Shown: positions 51,269 to 61,096 of the stretch, piece by piece
Layout of the letters: every line of letters begins with the position of its first letter
Position numbering within the stretch: the stretch's first letter is position 1
Assembly: GCA_947243845.1 (NCBI GenBank)
Contig: CAMXIF010000007.1
Location: 1-64,000, forward strand
DNA from: an uncultured bacterium
Lineage (GTDB): Bacteria; Bacillota; Clostridia; Lachnospirales; Lachnospiraceae
Reading direction: 5' to 3'
Length of the DNA stretch: 64,000 nt
Notes under the pieces: model-generated
Databases searched by the model: none
Told to the model about the DNA's origin: nothing
The model's input: the letters and a program-made list of their open reading frames with translations, nothing else
Made by a program: the position numbers and the translations under genes

Positions 51269-52174
51269 TTATATTCCTCCGTGTGTGCCAATCCCGTCAT
51301 CATCTGCAATGATAGCGGTGCCGATACCCTGATTCGTAAATATCTCCAGAAGCAGGCAATGCGCGATCCGTCCGTCCAGAATATGGACTCTTCCCACGCC
51401 CTCCCGGATGGCTTCCGTACAGTTATGCAGTTTCGGCAGCATACCGCCGCCAATGAAACCACCCTCAATCAATTCCTCCGCCTGGGATGCACTCAGCCGG
51501 GAAATAAAGCTCGACTTGTCGTCAATATCCTTGTACAGGCCCTCGATATCTGTCAAAAATACCAGCTTATCGGCTCCCACCGCCTTGGCAATGGCACATG
51601 CCGCATCGTCCGCGTTGATATTGTAAGTCTGGAACTGTTCATCCAGACCAATCGGCGCTACAATGGGAAGGAAATCTTTTTCCAGAAGATCGTATAATAC
51701 CTTCGGATCCACATGGGTGATCTCGCCCACATAGCCGATATCCTCACCCTCGAAATATTTCTTATCACAGGTGAGCAGACCGCCGTCCTTGCCGCTGACA
51801 CCCACTGCCCTGACGCCAAGTTCGCTGACCATGCGCACCAGATTCTTATTGACCTTGTTGAGAACCATTTCCGCAATCTCCATGGTCTCATCATCCGTCA
51901 CCCGAAGACCGCCCACAAACCTGGCCTCCTTGCCCACCTTGCCTACCCAGCGGCTGATCTCCTTGCCGCCTCCATGTACAATAATGGGCTTAAAGCCTAC
52001 CAGCTTTAAGAGTGTCACATCCTTGATCACATTGCGCTGCAATTCCTCGTTGCTCATGGCACTGCCGCCGTACTTGACCACGATAATCTTTCGGTTAAAT
52101 TTCTGAATATAGGGAAGCGCCTCGATCAAGACCTCCGCTTTTTCCAGGATCTTATTCATCTCCTGCTTTTCCAT
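51269..52174 (-). CDS. argB: acetylglutamate kinase
   Basis: This 301-aa amino-acid kinase has [55 protein letters not shown] and [10 protein letters not shown]. It phosphorylates N-acetylglutamate and is usually the arginine-feedback step. It lies 26 bp after argJ and 111 bp before argD. Confidence 0.96.
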   Translation of the reverse strand: MEKQEMNKILEKAEVLIEALPYIQKFNRKIIVVKYGGSAMSNEELQRNVIKDVTLLKLVGFKPIIVHGGGKEISRWVGKVGKEARFVGGLRVTDDETMEIAEMVLNKVNKNLVRMVSELGVRAVGVSGKDGGLLTCDKKYFEGEDIGYVGEITHVDPKVLYDLLEKDFLPIVAPIGLDEQFQTYNINADDAACAIAKAVGADKLVFLTDIEGLYKDIDDKSSFISRLSASQAEELIEGGFIGGGMLPKLHNCTEAIREGVGRVHILDGRIAHCLLLEIFTNQGIGTAIIADDDGIGTHGGI

Positions 52175-52200
52175 CTTGTTTCCTCTTTTCTGTCTTTGTT

Positions 52201-53424
52201 TTAACTGCGGTAGTCCGCATTAATCTTCACATAATCATAGGTCAGATCACATCCCCAGGCAGCGGCGCTCTCCTCGCCCCGTTTCATGTCTACGATCACA
52301 CGCACTTCCGGCGCCGAGAGAATCTTCGTGGCTGTCTCCTCGTCATAGTCCGTCAGCATACCATTCTGACAGATCTGCATCCTGTCTTCATCACTCTCAC
52401 AGAAAATATCCACCTGTTCCGGATCAAAGTCCACACCCGCATACCCAAGCGCACACATAATCCTTCCCACATTGGCGTCATGCCCATAGATCATGGCCTT
52501 GGTCAGACTGGAGCAGACCACGGATTTACTTAAGATTCTTGCCTCCTGTTTGGTAGCCGCATGGATGACTCTCGTCTCAAACAATGCGGTGGCGCCTTCC
52601 CCATCCCCGGCCATCTTCCTGGCCAGTGTGGTATCTATATAATTAAGCGCCTCTCTAAATTTATCATAGTCTTCATTTTTTTCCGTAATCTCCGGGTTCC
52701 CCGCCAGACCATTCGCCAGCACAATCAGGGTATCATTGGTGGAAGTATCGCCGTCCACCGAAATCATATTAAAGGTATCCACCACATCCTCCCGCAGAGC
52801 CTCCTGCAGAAGTTCTTTGGAAATAGCCAGATCCGTGGTCACAAATCCCAGCATCGTGCACATATTGGGATGAATCATACCGGAACCCTTGCACATACCG
52901 CCCACAGTGACCTTTTTGCCTCCTATCTCAATCTCCACCGCCGCCTGTTTGGGCACAGTGTCCGTGGTCATCATGGCCTCCACCGCTGCCTGTCCGGCCT
53001 CCAGAGTATCTGCCTTCACTGCTGCCAGCTTCTCCACCCCGGCCGTAATCTTGTCCACCGGGAGCTGCCAGCCGATCACACCCGTAGATGCCACCAGCAC
53101 CGAATCCTCCGGAATATCCAATACCTGAGCCGCCTTCGCCGCTGTCTGACGGCAGCAGTCATACCCCTGCTTCCCCGTACAGGCGTTGGCTATCCCTGCA
53201 TTAACAATCACAGCCTGCGCATAGGGAGAATGTTCCACCACTTCCTTATCCCACAGCACCGGCGCCGCCTTCACCACATTGCTGGTAAATACACCCGCTG
53301 CCCTGCAGGGCACCCGGCTGTAGAGCATGGCCATATCCTTTCTGTTCTGATATTTGATCGCTGCCTCCACACCGGCCGCCTCAAACCCCTGCGCCGCCGT
53401 GACACCGCCTTCTATAATCCTCAT
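52201..53424 (-). CDS. argJ: bifunctional ornithine acetyltransferase / acetylglutamate synthase
   Basis: This 407-aa enzyme recycles the acetyl group between acetylornithine and glutamate. It has [38 protein letters not shown] and the autocleavage site DGDTSTNDT, where the Thr becomes the new N-terminus of the second chain. It is first in argJ-argB-argD. argC, normally adjacent, is absent here. Confidence 0.96.
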   Translation of the reverse strand: MRIIEGGVTAAQGFEAAGVEAAIKYQNRKDMAMLYSRVPCRAAGVFTSNVVKAAPVLWDKEVVEHSPYAQAVIVNAGIANACTGKQGYDCCRQTAAKAAQVLDIPEDSVLVASTGVIGWQLPVDKITAGVEKLAAVKADTLEAGQAAVEAMMTTDTVPKQAAVEIEIGGKKVTVGGMCKGSGMIHPNMCTMLGFVTTDLAISKELLQEALREDVVDTFNMISVDGDTSTNDTLIVLANGLAGNPEITEKNEDYDKFREALNYIDTTLARKMAGDGEGATALFETRVIHAATKQEARILSKSVVCSSLTKAMIYGHDANVGRIMCALGYAGVDFDPEQVDIFCESDEDRMQICQNGMLTDYDEETATKILSAPEVRVIVDMKRGEESAAAWGCDLTYDYVKINADYRS

Positions 53425-53576
53425 AATAATCCTCCATAGCGCTTTCTAAACTAACACACTATCAACCAATATACATCAAATCCAGTATCAATGCAACTCA
53501 CGTTATCAATGGGATACTACACGATTACTGCCAATGTAGTCCATGTCAACTCAATTAGTACACTCCATACTCTCCT

Positions 53577-54362
53577 CTATCCCAACTCCTCCCCCAAAAC
53601 CTTCTCCAACTCCGTCACCATAGTATCAACAACGGAAAACGCCGCTGGATCCATATACATATTCATCATAAGCGCCCTGATATTCCTCTCAAAATTATCC
53701 GGCAGCACCCTGCATTCCTTCACGCAGATCTCCAAAAGCCGCTTCTCTCCGGGATGGAGTTTCTCATTCATGGCAAAGATTACATCAAAATAAGAAGCCA
53801 GAAATTTATGTACCTCCTGGTTGATGCTGATCAGGTCTCCCCTCCTCATAGCCTTGTTAATCTGGAAAAGATACGCACCCATGCCATATTTGATCAGTTT
53901 CATGTTATGGCTGATGACATTCTGTTTCAGTGCCTGGGGATACCTAACCACATACTTCTGTTTGGCCGCCGCCAGCCGCCCGCCCTTGTCATAAGCGATT
54001 CGCCCGATCAACAGACTATGCCACATACAAGTGGTATAACCGTCCCGGGGAATATATTCTTCCACCACTTCCCTGATCCCTGCAAGGAACTCATCCAGAT
54101 TGCGGTAGATGATGTTCAACTGCATTCCATCTTCCATGATGCAGCTGTCCATATACTCCCGGTAACAGTTCCCCAACTCCATATTGCTGCAGTATTTCTG
54201 CAGCACAATCTTTCTGGATGCTTCGGGAACCGGCTCTTTCCAATAAACATAGACATCATAATTCGAATATGCATCGTTTTTCTTAAGGGCGCGGGAACCG
54301 CCGATCGCCATCGCTTCTATCTGCGCAAATCTTGCATATTCATTGAAAATATCCTGTACCAT
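53577..54362 (-). CDS. DUF4037-like nucleotidyltransferase-fold protein
   Basis: This 261-aa protein has the motif MAIGGSRALKKNDAYSNYDVYVY, seen across residues 18-40. It matches the GGS...D-x-D core of minimal nucleotidyltransferases, although the second Asp pattern is NYDVY. The rest is helical, as in DUF4037 proteins. Substrates are unknown; relatives include antibiotic adenylyltransferases and proteins of unknown role. It overlaps nothing and lies 18 bp after the ArsC-like gene. Confidence 0.75.
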   Translation of the reverse strand: MVQDIFNEYARFAQIEAMAIGGSRALKKNDAYSNYDVYVYWKEPVPEASRKIVLQKYCSNMELGNCYREYMDSCIMEDGMQLNIIYRNLDEFLAGIREVVEEYIPRDGYTTCMWHSLLIGRIAYDKGGRLAAAKQKYVVRYPQALKQNVISHNMKLIKYGMGAYLFQINKAMRRGDLISINQEVHKFLASYFDVIFAMNEKLHPGEKRLLEICVKECRVLPDNFERNIRALMMNMYMDPAAFSVVDTMVTELEKVLGEELG

Positions 54363-54380
54363 ACTCCTCTGCTCCCGGCG

Positions 54381-54740
54381 CTATTTTGCTATGATCTCCT
54401 CCCACGCGCTCTCCTTAAATCCAGGAAAGACTCCTGCATCACTCACAAGAAGCGGTCTTTTCACCAACATCCCGTCCGTGGCAAGAAGTGCAAGCTGTTC
54501 CTCTTCACTCATATGCGAAAGCTTATCTTTCAGTCCCATCTCTTTATAGAGCAGTCCGCTGGTATTAAAAAAACGTTTCAACGGCAGTCCGCTCTTTTCA
54601 TGCCAGCTTCTCAGTTCATCCACACTCGGATTTTCCTCCTTGACCGGGCGGCCTTCATAGGCAATGCCCTTTTCTTCCAACCATTTCAGGGCTTTCTGAC
54701 AAGTGGAACATTTCGCATAATAAAGTACTGTGGGTGTCAT
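54381..54740 (-). CDS. ArsC/Spx-family protein
   Basis: This 119-aa thioredoxin-fold protein has YYAKCSTCQKALKWLEEKG with a CxxC redox pair and LLATDGMLVKRPLLVSD with the conserved RP. It belongs to the YffB/ArsC-like group, which often acts in thiol redox chemistry rather than in arsenate reduction. The CxxC also fits Spx-type regulators, but the Spx residues that bind RNA polymerase are not clear. Confidence 0.85.
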   Translation of the reverse strand: MTPTVLYYAKCSTCQKALKWLEEKGIAYEGRPVKEENPSVDELRSWHEKSGLPLKRFFNTSGLLYKEMGLKDKLSHMSEEEQLALLATDGMLVKRPLLVSDAGVFPGFKESAWEEIIAK

Positions 54741-54894
54741 TTCTGATTCCTCCGTATTCTCCTATCGTTCCATTTGCTTACAAAACGTCACAGGAATTTC
54801 ATTTTTACAATCATTTTATCAGGACTTTCCACCTTTATGCAATCGTTATTCTTAAAAAAGTAATTTTGCCGGACATCCTTATGCCACTATAAAA

Positions 54895-54928
54895 GGCGGC
54901 AGTTCATCCTTTCCGGAAAACCACCGCC
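54895..54928 (-). terminator. terminator of the 54960-56288 genes
   Basis: GGCGG pairs with CCGCC, with inner base pairs around TTCCGGAA, and CTTTTATA follows on the minus strand. It lies 30 bp past the stop at 54960. Confidence 0.65.
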
Positions 54929-54959
54929 CTGCTTTATGATATACTAATAGATTCCTCCC

Positions 54960-55322
54960 CTAATAAACCAGCATGAAGCAAATCAGGGTGCTTGCCAGAA
55001 ACAGCCCCGCCCAATCCATCTTTGTCTGTTCTTTCCTGCTGATTTTGTATCCCAGATAACCAACACCGGCCAACGGCACTAAAACACAGCACTTTCTGCC
55101 AATACAGCAAAACAGGATCAGATACCCTGCCGTCATCAGCCCCACTGTCAGGAACCAGCCAACGGTTCTGTCAGACACATATTTTGCCATCATATAAAAC
55201 CAGATTTTCTCCTGATAGACAAAACTGAATCCGCCCCAGACAACACTGCCAAATATAACCGCCGCATAAGCAGGCGCAACAAAATACAATACGGACAGAA
55301 TCAGATACGCCGCCAACAACAT
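54960..55322 (-). CDS. hypothetical membrane protein
   Basis: This 120-aa protein has four hydrophobic helices (LLAAYLILSVLYFVAPAYAA, WFLTVGLMTAGYLILFC) and short loops. The family is not recognised. It starts six bases after the stop of the gene at 55329 and is surely in the same transcript. Confidence 0.65.
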   Translation of the reverse strand: MLLAAYLILSVLYFVAPAYAAVIFGSVVWGGFSFVYQEKIWFYMMAKYVSDRTVGWFLTVGLMTAGYLILFCCIGRKCCVLVPLAGVGYLGYKISRKEQTKMDWAGLFLASTLICFMLVY

Positions 55323-55328
55323 ATGTCC

Positions 55329-56288
55329 CTATCCTTCCTTTACCATATTGTCCAGAAAAATCATATTATTGACCGTGATCTCTGCCCGCCACCAGTTCTT
55401 ACTGACTGCCCAGGCCTGGGGATACTCTTCCCAGTTCCAGGTCACCGTATACCCGCCGTCCGGCATCTGCGTTTTCCTGATAAACTCGCATTCGTACTGC
55501 GCCATCTCACGATTCTTTTCATAGAAAATCGATTCCTTCTTCTGGAAAAACTGGGACGGTTTACAGACATAGCTGTTCTCCCAGATGGAAACATCCTTGG
55601 TGATGGTCGCAGACACCAACTCCTGCAAAAGCGCAGTCAGCCGCTCCATCTCAAAACACTCAGAAAGACCTGCCTCGATGATATCTTCGCGCAGCTGTAT
55701 AAAACAGGATAACACATGCATATCCTGCGGATCGCCGACCCTGAAAAGATTCTCCACTGCTTCCTTCGCAATCCGAAGCGCCGTCTTTCCAAAGTCACTT
55801 TCCACACCCGCATATTTTAATACAAACCCGGTCAGGGATGCCGTTGGATTATAACGGTTGCCAAACAGATAATCATCAGTCTCCTGCCGCCAGGGTTCCC
55901 TGGGATAAGTCCACCAGGACGCATGTGGGTAGTCGTTATTCGTAGGTATGACGTTACTCCACTTTTCCCCGTCAAAATTTACTGTCTGTTCTAAATAGCG
56001 CAGCATTTCTCTTATCATCGGACTAGTGTTATGTAAACCTCCAATCTCCCGCAATGCTACCGTTGCCCGCCATACCTGCATCGGAGAAGAATTCGGATTC
56101 ATGCAATCCTCCTCCAAACCATGCCCAAAACCGCCATCTTCATTCTGATAGGCAGACAGGGCTGCCTCCACCTCCTGTGCGCTCCCCTGTTCAAAATGAT
56201 ACCGCCACCTGGCAACATCCAACAAACGGGCATTGCGATACACAAAATTCCGTGCTTTTTCAAAAATCTCTCTGTCCTGTTCTCTCAT
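55329..56288 (-). CDS. hypothetical prenyltransferase/terpenoid-cyclase-fold protein
   Basis: This 319-aa soluble protein is rich in Trp and Tyr. Repeated segments such as ALSAYQNEDGGFGHGLEEDC and QMPDGGYTVTWNWEEYPQAW resemble the (alpha/alpha)6 repeats of squalene-cyclase and prenyltransferase folds. No DxDD catalytic motif is visible, so enzyme activity is doubtful. Its partner in the operon is a small membrane protein. Confidence 0.6.
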   Translation of the reverse strand: MREQDREIFEKARNFVYRNARLLDVARWRYHFEQGSAQEVEAALSAYQNEDGGFGHGLEEDCMNPNSSPMQVWRATVALREIGGLHNTSPMIREMLRYLEQTVNFDGEKWSNVIPTNNDYPHASWWTYPREPWRQETDDYLFGNRYNPTASLTGFVLKYAGVESDFGKTALRIAKEAVENLFRVGDPQDMHVLSCFIQLREDIIEAGLSECFEMERLTALLQELVSATITKDVSIWENSYVCKPSQFFQKKESIFYEKNREMAQYECEFIRKTQMPDGGYTVTWNWEEYPQAWAVSKNWWRAEITVNNMIFLDNMVKEG

Positions 56289-56592
56289 GATCGGGAATCC
56301 TCCTTGTCAAAATATTATGTCCTTTTCAGCTTATAATCCCTTCCCGATCCTGTCTTGTTAAAAAGCGACAGATTTTCCGGTCAAAGCACATGCCTGCGGA
56401 ATCGTCATCCCGTGATAACGCTTAAATTCCCGCATGCCCGCATAGGTTCCTCCAAAAAAGAACCGCACTCCAGGCGTAGAATCGGATGCCAAAAATAGAT
56501 AACTGCTGACGCTCCACTTTGCTTTCGCTACTAAGGACTGCCCTGTCATCCACGCCGGGCTCTTGCAAATAGATATCTTTAAAATATTTTAA
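56289..56592. other. intergenic region, weak ORF only
   Basis: It holds a 63-codon minus-strand frame (56358-56549) without a clear ribosome site or recognisable features. A short AT-rich stretch precedes the MATE stop. Nothing else is seen. Confidence 0.4.
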
Positions 56593-57948
56593 TTATTTAT
56601 CCTCCCGCCTCACAGACTGCCGCCGGTATACCCACAACAGACACAGGCACAAGAATACGTCCGCCAGAATCCAGGCCCAGACCTCTCCCCAGAAAACCCC
56701 CGTCCGGCCAATCTTTTTCGTCAGCAAAAAGGCACATCCCACCCGCATGGCCAACTGCAGAAAACTGGAACACATGGGCAGCACCGTATTGCCCATGCCC
56801 TGCAGGCAGGCCCTTATAATATAGAGCAAATACAAAAGCCAGAAAAAAGCTGCCAATATCTTAAGAAACGCACAGCCAATCATAAGCGTCTCCGCCAGAA
56901 TCCTGTCCTCTCCCGACAGGAAACATGCTAAAATCGGCTCGCCAAAGGTTAACATAACAAATGACATGACCGCTGAAGTCACAACCCCCAGCACACAGGC
57001 GGCGCCAAGCCCCTTTCTCACTCTTCCATAGTCGCCCGCTCCTGCGTTCTGCCCTGTGTAGGATACCACCGCATAACTGTAAGAGACTGCCGCCGTCTCC
57101 AATAATCCGTACAGTTTATTGGCCGCCGTAAAACCTGCCACAAAAACCGTACCGAAACTGTTAATTACCGACTGCACTGCCACACCGCCGAAGCCTGTGA
57201 TCACATTCTGCAGTCCCATCGGGATTCCAAGCTTAAGAAGCCGCCAGAGTCTTTCCGGCCGCATCCGAAAATCTCCCCGGCCAGGCATTACAAATCCGCC
57301 GGCCCTGACCGCCCACAGACAATATCCTGCGGAAAATAACTGGGATAACAAAGTGGCGAATGCCGCCCCGAACACTCCCAAATGAAAAATCACCACGAAT
57401 AAGAAATCCAAAATGATGTTGCAGACTGCCGCCAGAGAAACTGCCGCAAGCGGCGTCCGACTGTCCCCCGCCGCCCGCAGAAATGCCGCCAGCATATTAT
57501 AACAGAAAGAAATACACACCCCGCCATAGAGAGTCCGCAGATAAATCTGCGCCATCCCCATCATTTCCTGCGGCGTGTGAAGTAATCGCAATATGGGTTT
57601 ACATAACATTAAACCAGCTGCCGTAAATAAAATACCCAGAATCAGACACAGGCATATACTTCCTCCTACATCCTCTTGCAATCCCTTCTCATCATGACTG
57701 CCGAACCGTCCCGCCATGCTGATGGAAAATCCCTGGGTGATCCCCTGCACACACCCAAACATAACAAACACCAGCCACTCTGTTGCCCCCAGTGCCGCCA
57801 GTGCCGTCACACCTAAATATTTTCCCACGATCATCGTGTCCACAAACGTATATAATTGCTGGAACACATTGCCAATCATCAGGGAGAAAGCAAATCCGAA
57901 TAACAGGGCAAACGGGTTGCCCCTGGTCATGTCCTTCGCACCTTTCAT
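56593..57948 (-). CDS. MATE-family efflux transporter
   Basis: This 451-aa protein has 12 membrane helices in two MatE halves (NPFALLFGFAFSLMIGNVFQ, YTFVDTMIVGKYLGVTALAA; second half GVAVQSVINSFGTVFVAGFT). It exports drugs or metabolites using Na+ or H+. The start at ATG 57948 is a compromise. An ATG at 57996 would overlap the upstream gene and add a basic leader, and the one at 57930 has its ribosome site too close. Confidence 0.9.
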   Translation of the reverse strand: MKGAKDMTRGNPFALLFGFAFSLMIGNVFQQLYTFVDTMIVGKYLGVTALAALGATEWLVFVMFGCVQGITQGFSISMAGRFGSHDEKGLQEDVGGSICLCLILGILFTAAGLMLCKPILRLLHTPQEMMGMAQIYLRTLYGGVCISFCYNMLAAFLRAAGDSRTPLAAVSLAAVCNIILDFLFVVIFHLGVFGAAFATLLSQLFSAGYCLWAVRAGGFVMPGRGDFRMRPERLWRLLKLGIPMGLQNVITGFGGVAVQSVINSFGTVFVAGFTAANKLYGLLETAAVSYSYAVVSYTGQNAGAGDYGRVRKGLGAACVLGVVTSAVMSFVMLTFGEPILACFLSGEDRILAETLMIGCAFLKILAAFFWLLYLLYIIRACLQGMGNTVLPMCSSFLQLAMRVGCAFLLTKKIGRTGVFWGEVWAWILADVFLCLCLLWVYRRQSVRREDK

Positions 57949-57973
57949 AACATTCTTAAACCTGCCTCTCCGG

Positions 57974-58585
57974 CTATTCGGCCGGCGCTTGTGCATCGGC
58001 CGCCGCTTCCATGCCCTCCGGCATCCCTATATTCGTCTCCGCATTCTCCGCAACCTCTTTGGGATCATCATATTCCTTCTCCTCCTCTTCACCCCAGAGG
58101 GAATCCCATTCCTTGTGTTTCTTATCCATATTCATGGCCGCCATCTCTTTTGCCATCTGATAAATTTCCATATTGAAATCCATCAGCTTCTTTTCATCCT
58201 GAGCTGGCACTTTATCACCCCGACTGATCCTTCTGGCGATTTCCAGACACTTGGCCATTTCCTCGCCGTACTCTTTCATGGCATCGCCCTGCTGCTTGGC
58301 AGCCACGCTGTTGAAGATACCCATTTCCTGGTTCGCCAAATCCTCAAGTACCTTCTCGTTTTTCTTAATCTGCCCGGAAAGGGCGTCTATCTGCCCCTGC
58401 AGTTCTTTCTCCCTTGCCAGATACTCTTCTGATAATTCAAACGTTACCCCAAGCTGCTCACTTTTCTCCTGGGCTTTCTCCATCCTCTTGCGGTTTTCTT
58501 CCCGCTGATTGACATATTCGCTGCGTTGCCCCCTTAAGAGGCTCAGCTGCTGCCTGTAGGCCTTCTGCGCTTCCCCAATTTTCAT
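57974..58585 (-). CDS. hypothetical coiled-coil protein
   Basis: This 203-aa hydrophilic protein is mostly a long coiled coil (residues 5-95, KAYRQQLSLLRGQRSEYVNQ, LAREKELQGQIDALSGQIKK), followed by a helical part and an acidic, Ala-rich tail. It has no signal or membrane segment. The family name is not known to me. It sits just upstream of the MATE gene, and their coding regions are separated by only 25 bp. Confidence 0.7.
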   Translation of the reverse strand: MKIGEAQKAYRQQLSLLRGQRSEYVNQREENRKRMEKAQEKSEQLGVTFELSEEYLAREKELQGQIDALSGQIKKNEKVLEDLANQEMGIFNSVAAKQQGDAMKEYGEEMAKCLEIARRISRGDKVPAQDEKKLMDFNMEIYQMAKEMAAMNMDKKHKEWDSLWGEEEEKEYDDPKEVAENAETNIGMPEGMEAAADAQAPAE

Positions 58586-59139
58586 GCAATCACTTCCTTA
58601 TGATGATAAGGCACTTCCCTGTGCCTGTGTTGTTTGTGAATCCCCCGCCTCCTATGTTTTCCTGTCGGGGTATTCCGGTTCCCATGCTTATATATAGATA
58701 TCGGCATATCAATAGGATTTCTACAGGTTAAATGGGGGATTGCATTTGAGGATAGAACGCTGCTGCACCATGGATTTCTTCTTCGGTTGGATGCCCTTTA
58801 CTCCCCGCCTATCCGTGGGGGACGAGAACAGGGACGGCAGCGAAAGATTATCTCAAAGGCGTGATGAACGGAAAGGCCTCAATCCCGACAAAGGCATGGA
58901 AAACAGAGTATGCCAAATTGACTGCCGAGAGAAAAACACTCACTCAGAGGTATCTTGCATTGAAAGAGGAAGTGAAAGAAGCCGAGAAAATCAGAAAGAG
59001 CGTTTACAGTATCTTGCGGCAGGAACAGCAACCCCACAGAAAGCAGGATACGGAACGATAACTGACAGAATGGCGGGATAGTCAAGGCACATTGCCGCCG
59101 CCCTGTTTTAAGTCTTGAATTAACCCGATAAATACAAAA
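58586..59139. other. intergenic region with mobile-element debris
   Basis: Apart from the relaxase tail at 58834-59061, no gene is seen. The DNA right after that tail (GACAGAATGGCGGGATAGTC) looks like the usual sequence beyond a relaxase gene, so an integrated element was probably lost here. Confidence 0.5.
58834..59061 (+). pseudogene. C-terminal fragment of a mobilisation relaxase
   Basis: The plus frame reads GTAAKDYLKGVMNGKASIPT and continues KAWKTEYAKLTAERKTLTQR, ending in a coiled coil and QPHRKQDTER. This matches the helical tail of relaxases of integrative and mobilisable elements. The nuclease domain is missing and no start is present, so it is a remnant. Confidence 0.7.
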
Positions 59140-59760
59140 TTATTTACTGAATTTAATAACAAGAGTTTCTTGCAATGGATACTGAAAAATTTCGTTTCCC
59201 CACGGCATTTCTACACTCAACATTCCATCTGCTATATCAGTAAACAAAAATGTACCCACATCTGTCTTTTCTTCTTTCCAATCATCAGAGGGATAAACGA
59301 GAATTGTGTGCCTATCCAGATTCAAGGTTTCAAGATTAAGCAGATTTAATTCTCCAAATGTGTAATACATATCCCCGCTTTCATCAGTTTTCGCATCTTC
59401 AATATACCATGAACCTATACGAAAAGCCTGAATCACAATTTTTTCGTTATCTGCAAAACCGTAGTTGGCATCTTCTCCATACAAATAATCAGAATCATAC
59501 AAAAATTTGAACTGATTATTCACAATTTCAAGTAATACAAACCCTTCTTCACTCTCACCCGAAAAGTAAGAAAAGATCACATATCTTTCAGACGGTGATA
59601 GCAATAATGAACCACCACCATAACCACCAGAATGATATGGGAATTGAAATATATCTTTTGTCCCATCATTTGAGATTAAAGACAATGAAATGTCATCCTC
59701 ATCCTGTAGAATAATTTTGCTTCCGTCTGCTAAAGTCACAAAATTTACTAAATCCTCCAT
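59140..59760 (-). CDS. hypothetical beta-rich protein
   Basis: This 206-aa protein is rich in aromatic and acidic residues, with alternating strands typical of a beta-propeller or sandwich (PYHSGGYGGGSLLLSPSERY, VIFSYFSGESEEGFVLLEIV). It has no signal peptide. GGAGGG lies upstream of ATG 59760. The low G+C of this gene and its place between mobile-element relics suggest recent acquisition. It may be an immunity-type or cargo protein, which is inference only. Confidence 0.6.
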   Translation of the reverse strand: MEDLVNFVTLADGSKIILQDEDDISLSLISNDGTKDIFQFPYHSGGYGGGSLLLSPSERYVIFSYFSGESEEGFVLLEIVNNQFKFLYDSDYLYGEDANYGFADNEKIVIQAFRIGSWYIEDAKTDESGDMYYTFGELNLLNLETLNLDRHTILVYPSDDWKEEKTDVGTFLFTDIADGMLSVEMPWGNEIFQYPLQETLVIKFSK

Positions 59761-60112
59761 AAAGGATATCCCTCCAATCCCGATTTGCTATTAGTATGCC
59801 GACCGAAGTATAGCACATCTCTCCGCTGAAAACAATCTCCGCTTTGGTCCGCTTCATTCTAACGCCAAAACCGTCTGCACTACTGCGGCGACTGTTGACA
59901 GGTTTTGCAGTGGCTCTGCCCCGCGCCCCTTTTCCCGCCCTGTTTCCTGCCGCGCTGAAAAGTTATGCGTCAATAACTCAAAAAATCACTGGACAAAACG
60001 TTTCAAGTTAGCGACATTGAACCCTCTTTGACAAAACAAACCACACAAAATCGGGCACACTCCTACACAAAGGGCTATACTACAATTACAGCAACAGCAA
60101 AGGAGAAAGACC
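59761..60112. other. intergenic region, probable mobile-element remnant
   Basis: The GC-rich stretch 59870-59960 has no long frame. Its minus strand contains a short open stretch (MKRTKAEIVFSGE, from about 59855 downward) that could be the broken start of a mobilisation gene. A TTGACA (60028-60033) has no matching -10; a TATACT at 60076-60081 may serve the AraC gene. Confidence 0.4.
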
Positions 60113-60970
60113 ATGGAATGGATGAAGGCAATCGGAGACGCAGTAGATTATATCGAGACACATATCACAGAAGATATTGACACAGAGTCAGTGGCCAGAC
60201 ACGTCTGTATCTCGCCCTTCTATTTTCAGAAAGGCTTCAGCATGCTCTGCGGCTACACCGTTATGGAATATATCCGAAACCGAAGACTTGCCCTTGCAGG
60301 CGGGGAATTGTTTGCAGGCGGCGTGAAGATCATCGATCTTGCTCTTAAATACGGCTATGACTCTCCCGACAGCTTTACCAAGGCCTTTACCCGGTTCCAC
60401 GGTATCACCCCCTCTATGGCGCGCAAAGAAGGTGTGACGCTGAAATCCTTCGCCCCGCTGAAACTGACAATCTCTTTGAAAGGTGGTTATCTGATGGATT
60501 ACAAAATTACTAAGAAAGAAAGTTTTACGGTACTGGGTGTTTCCCGCACTTTCAACTATGAAAACGCTGAACAGGATATTCCCGCTTTCTGGCAGGAACA
60601 TTACGCCCAGGGCCGCAACCGGTATGTACACGGCATGTTTGGTGTAAACATTGACTGTTTTATGGGCCATGAAAGTTTTGAATATCTGATCGCAGACATC
60701 TACAATCCTGCCATGGATATCCCGGAAGGTTTCGTGGTAAAAACCATTCCCGCCTTCACCTGGGCCGTCTTTACCTGCATCGGCCCCGTACAGGATTCCA
60801 TGCAGGGTCTTAATACCCGCATCTTCTCTGAATGGCTTCCGGCCTTAAAGGAGTATGAGTTCGCGGCAGGCTACTGCCTTGAAATGTATGACCGGCCGGA
60901 CAAATACCCGGAAGGGACTTTGGATGCAAATTACCGTGCAGAAATCTGGATTCCCATTGCTAAGAAGTAA
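60113..60970 (+). CDS. AraC-family regulator with GyrI-like effector domain
   Basis: This 285-aa protein has the DNA-binding part first (DIDTESVARHVCISPFYFQK, IDLALKYGYDSPDSFTKAF) and then a GyrI/SOUL-like ligand domain (YKITKKESFTVLGVSRTF, CLEMYDRPDKYPEGTLDANY, EIWIPI). Proteins of this build sense small lipophilic molecules and often control efflux. AAAGGAG lies eight bases before the ATG. Confidence 0.93.
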   Translation: MEWMKAIGDAVDYIETHITEDIDTESVARHVCISPFYFQKGFSMLCGYTVMEYIRNRRLALAGGELFAGGVKIIDLALKYGYDSPDSFTKAFTRFHGITPSMARKEGVTLKSFAPLKLTISLKGGYLMDYKITKKESFTVLGVSRTFNYENAEQDIPAFWQEHYAQGRNRYVHGMFGVNIDCFMGHESFEYLIADIYNPAMDIPEGFVVKTIPAFTWAVFTCIGPVQDSMQGLNTRIFSEWLPALKEYEFAAGYCLEMYDRPDKYPEGTLDANYRAEIWIPIAKK

Positions 60971-61050
60971 ACGGATTCCCAGAAAGAAAGGCAGTCTTTT
61001 TTAACACAATGCAGGATGCACTGCCAAAATATTCAAAAGCCAGTGATCTA

Positions 61051-61096
61051 AACTGCCCCCAAAAGTTAGACCAAACATCTAACGGGCGGGGCAGTT
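61051..61096. mobile_element. fused IS3-like terminal inverted repeats (element scar)
   Basis: AACTGCCCC (61051-61059) pairs with GGGGCAGTT (61088-61096), and GTTAGA pairs with TCTAAC inside. The sequence AACTGCCCCCAAAAGTTAGAC resembles the tip of IS3/IS150-type elements. The two ends face each other with only seven bases between the inner arms, so the transposase part is gone. Confidence 0.55.

Noticed and set aside
56358..56549. 63-codon minus-strand ORF between the cyclase-fold and MATE genes
   Set aside because: No ribosome site, family likeness or conservation argument can be given. It is mentioned only as intergenic content.
59761..60000. Intact mobilisation (MobC-like) gene
   Set aside because: Only a short open stretch with a suggestive start is visible and no full domain, so it is left as possible debris.
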